Shown: positions 58,693-64,000 of the stretch, piece by piece
How the letters are laid out: every line of letters begins with the position of its first letter
Numbering within the stretch: position 1 is the stretch's first letter
From: Acidobacteriota bacterium
GTDB lineage: Bacteria > Acidobacteriota > Blastocatellia > Pyrinomonadales > Pyrinomonadaceae
Direction: 5' to 3'
DNA: 64,000 nucleotides
NCBI GenBank assembly: GCA_003385635.1
Contig: QQUY01000001.1
Location: 1,589,001-1,653,000 of the forward strand
Made by a program: the position numbers and the translations under genes
The notes under the pieces: generated by a model
Told to the model about the DNA's origin: nothing
Database searches by the model: none
Seen by the model: only the letters and a program-made list of their open reading frames with translations

Positions 58693-59991
58693 CTATTCTT
58701 TCCCATCGATTGCGAGAACCGTCCTTAAGAGCACCGATGCACCGTTCGCCATGTCCTGTGCTGAAGTGTACTCATCCGGAGAATGGCTTATCCCGCCTTT
58801 GCTCGGAACAAAGATCATCCCGGTCGGAGCGATCTTTGCCAGATCCTGAGCATCGTGCCCCGCTCCGCTTGGCGTTCTTTTGTACGAAAGGCCAAGTCCT
58901 TCTGCAGAAGCTTCAATAGCTGTCTTTATCCTCTCATCCGTCAACGCCGGCAAGGCCGAAACATCGAGATGACGGAATGTGATATCGGTTCCAGTCTCAC
59001 CTTCGATCTCTATCGCGCGTTTCTCAATTGCGCTATACATTCTGAAGATCTTCTCTGCAGAGAGATCCCTCAGTTCCAGGCTCAACGTCACCTTGCCCGG
59101 AATGACATTTGGCGCTCCCGGTTCAGCGTAAAACCTTCCAACGGTTCCGACCTGCGAACCGCTATACGAATTGACAACTTTGTTGACCATCAACGCGAAC
59201 ATCGAGCCGGCAATCACCGCATCGCGCCTGCCCTTCATCGGTGTGGTTCCTGCGTGATTCGAGAAACCCTCGATCGTGACCTCCCACCATTCGATCCCCA
59301 CGATCCCTTCGACTACGCCGATGTTCGTCGATGTGCTTTCAAGAGTTCCTCCCTGCTCGATGTGCAGCTCGATAAAGGCCGCGATATCTCCCTCTTTTCG
59401 GACCATTTCGGAGAGTCTGTCAGGGTCTCCTCCGAGAAAGCTGATGCCCTCGCCAATCGTTTTGCCGCTCTGGCTCTTTACCCTCAGCGCCTCGTCACCG
59501 AGATCACCGATAAGGGCCCGGCTGCCCGTCAAACCGCCTTCCTCATCGACAAACACAACCACTTCCAACGGATGCTGTGTCTCGATCTTGTTCTCGTTTA
59601 GAAGGTCTATGACTTCAAGAGCACCGATGACACCGACACATCCATCGTAGGCGCCCCCGTTCGGAACCGTGTCTATATGCGACCCGAACATGATCGGGGG
59701 CAGCTCGTCAGATCGGCCCTTCCTGCGACCGATGATGTTTCCTGCAAAGTCGACAGATACAGAAAGTCCTGCGCTTTTCATCAATCCGATGATGTATTCG
59801 CGACCTCGTTTATCGTGATCGCTGAACGCAACGCGGTCCGACCCGCCGTTCGCGTTGAGGCCAACCTTGGATAGAGCCCTGATCCGCGATTCCATTCGCG
59901 AAGCGTCCGCAATAATCGCGGATTGTGCGGACGATGCAACGGCTAAGAATAGAAGGAATACTGTACAGATCGCGCTTCGTCTCATACTCAT
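58693..59991 (-). CDS. Secreted M20-family amidohydrolase (allantoate/N-carbamoyl amino acid hydrolase type)
   Basis: 432-aa zinc hydrolase with signal peptide (1-22, VFLLFLAVASSAQS). Metal and catalytic residues visible: MFGSHIDTVPNGGAYDGCVG (His and bridging Asp), VVFVDEEGGLTGSRA (catalytic Glu pair), FIELHIEQGGTLE (third ligand; the HIEQG motif specific to the carbamoylase/allantoate branch), IEGFSNHAGTTPMKGRRDAV in the dimerisation lid, SGAGHDAQDLAKIAPTGMIF and GISHSPDEYT (last His). The GAGHDAQ and HSPDE motifs distinguish it from carboxypeptidases of the same clan. Most relatives are cytosolic, so the signal peptide is notable. Its stop abuts the repeat element downstream. Exact substrate unknown. 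Confidence 0.9.
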   Translation of the reverse strand: MSMRRSAICTVFLLFLAVASSAQSAIIADASRMESRIRALSKVGLNANGGSDRVAFSDHDKRGREYIIGLMKSAGLSVSVDFAGNIIGRRKGRSDELPPIMFGSHIDTVPNGGAYDGCVGVIGALEVIDLLNENKIETQHPLEVVVFVDEEGGLTGSRALIGDLGDEALRVKSQSGKTIGEGISFLGGDPDRLSEMVRKEGDIAAFIELHIEQGGTLESTSTNIGVVEGIVGIEWWEVTIEGFSNHAGTTPMKGRRDAVIAGSMFALMVNKVVNSYSGSQVGTVGRFYAEPGAPNVIPGKVTLSLELRDLSAEKIFRMYSAIEKRAIEIEGETGTDITFRHLDVSALPALTDERIKTAIEASAEGLGLSYKRTPSGAGHDAQDLAKIAPTGMIFVPSKGGISHSPDEYTSAQDMANGASVLLRTVLAIDGKE

Positions 59992-60058
59992 ATCTTTGTG
60001 CCCCTTCGTGGTTCGATGTCACTCGACTCAGTCCTCAGTCCTTTCATATCAGTACTTC

Positions 60059-62677
60059 TTAGTACGCCGTACTGATCAGTATCGAGTTGATGAACAGGCG
60101 ATCGAGACCCCGCCAGTAAGCCCGGAACGTCGGGTCGTCCGCGAAAAGAATAACGCGTCCGCTTCCGAGCGAGACATCCGCCATGTACATCTTTCCGCCT
60201 ATGTTCGCGACAGTGGAATCCCAGACATGGCCCATGATGTGTCCGTCGTTCCTGTAAGTCACGACATTGGCGCCGCTTTTTGTCGGCGTCATATGCGAAC
60301 CGCCACGGAACTGCACGGCGACATCTCCCGTGTATCCAAGTCCCAGATAGTAATCGCCGTTCACGTCCGCCTTGAAGATCGAACCCGGAACCGGTTCGAT
60401 CGGATCTTCCGAGTCTTGCTGGTTCCTTACGATCTTCACATCGGTGAAATTGGTTGATTCGAGTGTCGTGAACTGGGCTCCGCCGGCCAGCCCTATGAAC
60501 GTGCCGCCCGCCTCGATCCAGTTCTTCAGTCGCTCAACTCCCCGCTGACCAAGCTCTCTTTCATAACCCGCCGGATTTCCGTCCGGAAAAATGATGACGT
60601 TGTACCGGTTCAGGTCGACCCGCGGGATCATCGACGTGACGACCGCCGAGAATTCGAGATCGTATCTCTGGGTGAGCACGCTGTAGACCGAGCCGAAGGT
60701 GACTGCCCTCGTCGGTTCCCTCGTGGCGACAAGTATCCTCGGTTTCTTCAAATTCAGCACATAATCCGATCCAAGCGAGATCCCGCCCTCACCCCAAGAT
60801 GATGAGATCGGAATCACCTCTGCTCCAGCTTGTTTCGCTAAACGTGATATGTCTTCGAACAGCGAGTCGCCGTTTCTGATCGTTCGAACCAGATATGTGC
60901 CCTTTTCAAGACGAAGCGTGCCGATCTGCGTCGGGCGTCTTGTCAGCGCGACTTTGTAACCTTCCTGCAGCAGATTTCCGGCGAGACGCGCTCCGGCATT
61001 CGTCCGGTTCGAAAATACGTATCCGTAATTGCTTCGTGCAAAACTGATTCCCTGTGCGGCGGGCCTTTCGGTCAGCTTCATCATTCCCGAAACACTGATC
61101 TCATCTTCCGAGAACGAAGTATCCAGACCGTACAAGAGAGGCAGTGCCCAAGCCGTTATATCGTAAAACCCGGGGCCTTCCTTAGGCGCGTCGGAACCGA
61201 GCTTTGCGTCGCGCTTCAGTCTTTCCGCAACCTCCTCCATAAAGTCGGGCTCCATCTGGGGATCAGGTTCAAAAAGGGTCTTCAAAAGCCGCTTTTTGGG
61301 CTGCCGCAGAGGTATGACAAGACTTCCGGAAGGAAACGTCTTTGCACGGGTCGACCGGTCGAAATAGTCCTGCGCCCGTGCCGAACCAATCTCGCCGCCG
61401 GACCGATAGACTTCGATGTTGTGGCGATTCAAGAGCTCTACCAGGTCGTTCAACCGGCCGGGATCGCTCTGGTCGTGGATCACGTAGGTCTTGAACTTCT
61501 CGTTCGTGACCTCATCCATTCCGTCCTTGAAGAAGCGGTAGTAATCGAGGAGTATCCCTTCCCTGTTGTCCGCGAGGACCTCGAGGGTCGCCATGTCGGC
61601 GATAAAATGTTTGTGGACCGCCTCCCGCAACGTTACGATCGTTCCGTCCGGCCTTTCCCACTTGAACCCTTTGCTGCCACCTCCATTGCTTTCGTAGGTC
61701 GCCGCTATCGCTCCGTGAAAAGCCGGATACGAATCCCAATAGCCGGGAAAATAGAGGTCGTAGTTTTCGTCCTTTGCATACGCCCAGCCGTAACGGTCAA
61801 AGTATTTCGCGGAATTCCGACCCACGATCTCCGCCCATTTTTCAAGAGACTCCGGGTAGTTATTGTTCACAGGTTTGGTGAACGGTGCCATGAAGTACTC
61901 GTCTGGCTCTCCGTGGTTATCGATCCACACCTGCGGATTCCAATGATGCAGAACGCGCGATGCTGCTTGTGTTTCAGGCTGAGTCAATGCGAAGGCGTCG
62001 CGGTTAAGGTCGATCTTGAAGTGGTTCCCGTCCGAACTCGCAAACCAGGCCACGAAATGCTCGGAAGCGGCGGGATCCGCCGTTCCGCCGGCGATCGTCA
62101 TGTTCTTTGCCCAGGTGACAAAGGTTTGATGGCTATCGGGATTCAGCGCTGGATTGATGATCACGACCTGATTTTGCAGGATCTTCGTTGTCAGAGGATC
62201 GGTACCGGCCGCGAGTTGGTAAAGCACCTGCAGACCCGCTTCAAATGCCGATGTCTCTCCACCGTCGGTACCGTAATTCATCCATCCGATGGGGACGGTG
62301 TTCGTCGCGATCCGGGCTGCATCGCCTGGCGGAGTTGATCGTGGATCGGTGAGACGAGCTATCGACGAACGTATCTCCTCGAGCCTCGAAATATTTTCAG
62401 GCGTGCTCACGGCGACGATCCACAGCTTTCGCCTTTCTACAGACTCGCCGTATTGAAAGACCTTTACCCGCGGGGACACCTCTTCGAGTTTCTTGATGTA
62501 AGCGGCCATCTCCAGATTGTCGGTCAGATAGTCGCCGATCTCGTACCCAAAGAACTGTTTTGGCGTGGGAACGGATTGATCGTAAGTACCGCCGGGAAGC
62601 CATTCGAAGTTCTGGGCCGACGTTGAGAATGATAGAAACAAACAAGTTGCCGTCAGTAGCAGGAAGTTTTTCATCAT
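60059..62677 (-). CDS. Secreted M14-family zinc carboxypeptidase-like protein
   Basis: 872-aa exported metallopeptidase: signal peptide 1-21 (NFLLLTATCLFLSFSTSA), M14 domain (about 40-340) and a long C-terminal region ending in a class I glutamine-amidotransferase-like fold (VIFPDGNPAGYERELGQRGV, WIEAGGTFIGLAGGAQF). M14 landmarks: IGWMNYGTDGGETSAFEAG, PALNPDSHQTFVTWAKN, IDLNRDAFALTQPETQA, VWIDNHGEPDEYFMAP (His255) and AATYESNGGG (catalytic Glu). At the first zinc site the usual HxxE is Asp138-x2-Glu141. The frame extends to 62794, but its first 39 codons lie in an intergenic repeat; the ATG at 62677 begins the signal peptide. It sits with two other secreted hydrolases. Confidence 0.88.
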   Translation of the reverse strand: MMKNFLLLTATCLFLSFSTSAQNFEWLPGGTYDQSVPTPKQFFGYEIGDYLTDNLEMAAYIKKLEEVSPRVKVFQYGESVERRKLWIVAVSTPENISRLEEIRSSIARLTDPRSTPPGDAARIATNTVPIGWMNYGTDGGETSAFEAGLQVLYQLAAGTDPLTTKILQNQVVIINPALNPDSHQTFVTWAKNMTIAGGTADPAASEHFVAWFASSDGNHFKIDLNRDAFALTQPETQAASRVLHHWNPQVWIDNHGEPDEYFMAPFTKPVNNNYPESLEKWAEIVGRNSAKYFDRYGWAYAKDENYDLYFPGYWDSYPAFHGAIAATYESNGGGSKGFKWERPDGTIVTLREAVHKHFIADMATLEVLADNREGILLDYYRFFKDGMDEVTNEKFKTYVIHDQSDPGRLNDLVELLNRHNIEVYRSGGEIGSARAQDYFDRSTRAKTFPSGSLVIPLRQPKKRLLKTLFEPDPQMEPDFMEEVAERLKRDAKLGSDAPKEGPGFYDITAWALPLLYGLDTSFSEDEISVSGMMKLTERPAAQGISFARSNYGYVFSNRTNAGARLAGNLLQEGYKVALTRRPTQIGTLRLEKGTYLVRTIRNGDSLFEDISRLAKQAGAEVIPISSSWGEGGISLGSDYVLNLKKPRILVATREPTRAVTFGSVYSVLTQRYDLEFSAVVTSMIPRVDLNRYNVIIFPDGNPAGYERELGQRGVERLKNWIEAGGTFIGLAGGAQFTTLESTNFTDVKIVRNQQDSEDPIEPVPGSIFKADVNGDYYLGLGYTGDVAVQFRGGSHMTPTKSGANVVTYRNDGHIMGHVWDSTVANIGGKMYMADVSLGSGRVILFADDPTFRAYWRGLDRLFINSILISTAY

Positions 62678-62703
62678 CGATTCTAAAATGCCTGTAAACC
62701 TTC

Positions 62704-62818
62704 GCGGGACTTTGCCGCTTGGCGCCTTTGCGGGAACCCTTTTTGCGATTTCGAAACCCGAGATCGCGAAAAAGACTGCTCGCAAAGACGCCACAGCGCC
62801 GAGATCCGCAAAACGAAA
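62704..62818. repeat. Imperfect inverted repeat upstream of the M14 gene
   Basis: Arms GGCGCCTTTGCGGGAACC and GCTCGCAAAGACGCC...GGCGCC pair imperfectly, with an inner TTTTTGCGAT / ATCGCGAAAAA stem. The CTTTGCG/CGCAAAG phrase recurs on both arms. It resembles dispersed intergenic palindromes and overlaps the 5' extension of the M14 reading frame, which argues that the extension is not coding. Confidence 0.55.
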
Positions 62819-62930
62819 AGAATGGAATGGTTTTTAAGGACGAGAACGCCGATAATTTATCACATTGTGCGGCGGGAGATTAGTTAAGTATTTAGCAGCT
62901 GTACCTCATAAACCGACTGAGGACTGATTC

Positions 62931-63004
62931 AACCACGGAGGAACACAGAACCGCACTGAGAAGTGAATGATCCTTTCTCAGTGTGCCCTGTACCCTCCGT
63001 GGTT
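62931..63004. repeat. 74-bp nested palindrome
   Basis: Outer arms are perfect 11-mers, AACCACGGAGG (62931-62941) and CCTCCGTGGTT (62994-63004). An inner stem CACTGAGAA / TTTCTCAGTG lies between about 62954 and 62983. The structure is typical of REP-like intergenic elements. No U-tract follows, so it is not a simple terminator. Confidence 0.8.
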
Positions 63005-63131
63005 GTCGGACCGCAGGTTGAATAATTCGCAAGATTTGCCGACAATGAGCGTGGGCCTATTCACTTTCCGGGGCCTGCCTCTTTAAGGAAGCATTCGCTT
63101 CGCTCATAGGCCGCGAGACGCGGGCGCTCCG

Positions 63132-63165
63132 AACTCACCAAACTTAGCCAACTCACCCAACTCTT
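63132..63165 (+). repeat. 9-nt periodic AACTC array abutting the prepilin peptidase start
   Basis: Units AACTCACCA, AACTTAGCC, AACTCACCC and AACTCTT lie head to tail and run straight into the ATG at 63166. They are the reverse complement of the GAGTT 9-mers at 58285-58370 and the same orientation as 58627-58692. The array replaces the region where a ribosome-binding site would be expected. Confidence 0.75.
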
Positions 63166-64000
63166 ATGTTTCTCTTCCAACCATCCTTCGAACTCGCCAC
63201 AGGTCTACCGGTCTGGATCGGTTACGTTTTTACTTTCGTATTTGGAGCGGTCGTCGGAAGTTTCCTGAACGTCGTGATTCATCGTGTGCCGCGTGAGGAA
63301 TCGATCGTTTTTCCGAACTCCGCCTGTCCGAATTGCGGCAAGGCGATAAAGGGATTTGACAACATCCCGATACTCAGCTGGCTTTTATTGGCCGGAAAAT
63401 GCAGGAACTGCAAAGAGCCGATATCGTTCCGCTATCCCGCTGTAGAGTTAATCACGGCTCTTTTATGGGTCTTGTGTTTCTGGCAGATCGGCTTTAATGC
63501 GTATTTGCCGGTCGTTATCGTTTTCGTGACGACAATGCTCGCGCTGATCTCAATTGATGCCGAGCACATGATACTGCCGAACGTAATCACTTATCCGCTC
63601 CTGATAGCTGCATTGCTTGTAAGGCTCATTTTTCCGCTGACGGTTGGCGCGCTCTACTTTACGGATATTCTCGCTTTTCCGATGACGTACCTCGCGGGAC
63701 AGCCTGTATGGCTAATATCACTCGCCGGCGCCGTCCTTGGAGGATTGTTCGGAGGCGGATCCTTGTGGCTTATCGGAGAGCTTTGGAAACGGCTTCGCGG
63801 TGTCGATGCGATGGGGCTCGGCGATGTGAAAATGATGTTCGGCGTCGGCGCCCTCCTTGGCTGGCGGCTGACCTTTCTAGCGATCTTTATAGGCGCATTT
63901 TCGGGGGCCGTTGCGGGGGTCGGTTATATAGCGTACCAAAAGGACAAGGACCTGCAGGCGCAGATCCCGTTTGGTATCTTCCTAGGTATTGGATCGATCA
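63166..64000 (+). CDS. pilD: Prepilin peptidase (A24 family), partial at right edge
   Basis: Bifunctional inner-membrane leader peptidase/N-methyltransferase for type IV pilins or pseudopilins. I translated it by hand: 278 codons in frame to the window edge. N-terminal domain: FGAVVGSFLNVVIHRVPREE, then the zinc-finger-like NSACPNCGKAIKGFDNIPIL and CRNCKEPISFRYPAVELITA (four Cys in two CxxC pairs). Catalytic aspartates are in ALISIDAEHMILPN (first Asp) and GLGDVKMMFGVGALLGWR (GxGD motif, second Asp). Eight or so hydrophobic segments. The start at 63166 has no Shine-Dalgarno because a repeat array runs up to the ATG. Few codons are missing at the end, judging by family length. Confidence 0.92.
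   Translation, partial: MFLFQPSFELATGLPVWIGYVFTFVFGAVVGSFLNVVIHRVPREESIVFPNSACPNCGKAIKGFDNIPILSWLLLAGKCRNCKEPISFRYPAVELITALLWVLCFWQIGFNAYLPVVIVFVTTMLALISIDAEHMILPNVITYPLLIAALLVRLIFPLTVGALYFTDILAFPMTYLAGQPVWLISLAGAVLGGLFGGGSLWLIGELWKRLRGVDAMGLGDVKMMFGVGALLGWRLTFLAIFIGAFSGAVAGVGYIAYQKDKDLQAQIPFGIFLGIGSI

Noticed and set aside
58783..59601. 272-codon plus-strand frame opposite the M20 hydrolase
   Set aside because: Antisense to conserved metal-site motifs; no homology or start signal.
61421..62338. 305-codon plus-strand frame opposite the M14 gene
   Set aside because: It is the antisense shadow of a strongly conserved peptidase domain; its translation has no recognisable domain and odd composition.

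Overview
The window looks like a chromosomal segment of an Acidobacteriota bacterium, most likely class Blastocatellia (Pyrinomonadaceae-like). This is inferred from the gene set: a GWxTD-domain secreted protein, secreted amidohydrolase, M20 and M14 hydrolases, FG-GAP plus Pro/Thr-linker surface protein, moderate GC, and many GTG/TTG starts. No 16S gene is present, so the assignment is an inference.

Positions 1-46300 are almost entirely minus-strand and form a large surface-polysaccharide locus, read right to left. It starts with a small basic protein, a Wza-like exporter and a Wzc-like tyrosine autokinase, and the autokinase is followed by a clear intrinsic terminator. Next come neuB-neuC-neuA for a CMP-activated nonulosonic (sialic-type) acid, a six-domain NRPS (A-T-C-A-T-TE) and a methyltransferase. 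These are followed by a glutamine-dependent asparagine synthetase, a Wzm/Wzt ABC exporter, a phytanoyl-CoA-type dioxygenase, seven glycosyltransferase-like proteins, a Wzy/ligase-like membrane protein and a CapK/PaaK-like ligase. After the RiPP cassette described below come a GT47 exostosin-like protein, an FkbM methyltransferase, a plus-strand FG-GAP/beta-helix surface protein and, leftmost, a DegT aminotransferase, a PglC-like priming sugar transferase and a truncated O-antigen ligase.

Embedded in the locus (8643-15962) is a complete lasso-type RiPP cassette: PqqD-like B1, transglutaminase-like B2, an asparagine-synthetase-like cyclase with a dead glutaminase site, a 59-aa precursor, an HPr-kinase-like protein, an ABC exporter and a nucleotidyltransferase. 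The precursor has a textbook lasso leader (W/YxxPxLxxxGxxxxxT), but its predicted core has no Asp or Glu at positions 7-9, where the lasso ring must close. It carries two Cys and a GDD segment instead. This is the best candidate in the window for an undescribed system.

At 46.5-48.8 kb two divergent LuxR-type response regulators with degenerate receiver domains flank a 905-bp gene-free stretch. From 49 kb on the genes are ordinary accessory/housekeeping genes: an AbgT-family transporter, a MepA-like endopeptidase, and tRNA-Gly(CCC) with its own promoter. A secreted atypical-kinase-like protein sits next to a DUF4956 membrane protein, with a convergent secreted tyrosine phosphatase. The rest are a GWxTD protein, three secreted hydrolases and the start of a prepilin peptidase. 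Several intergenic palindromic and 9/18-nt periodic repeats sit in the last 6 kb.
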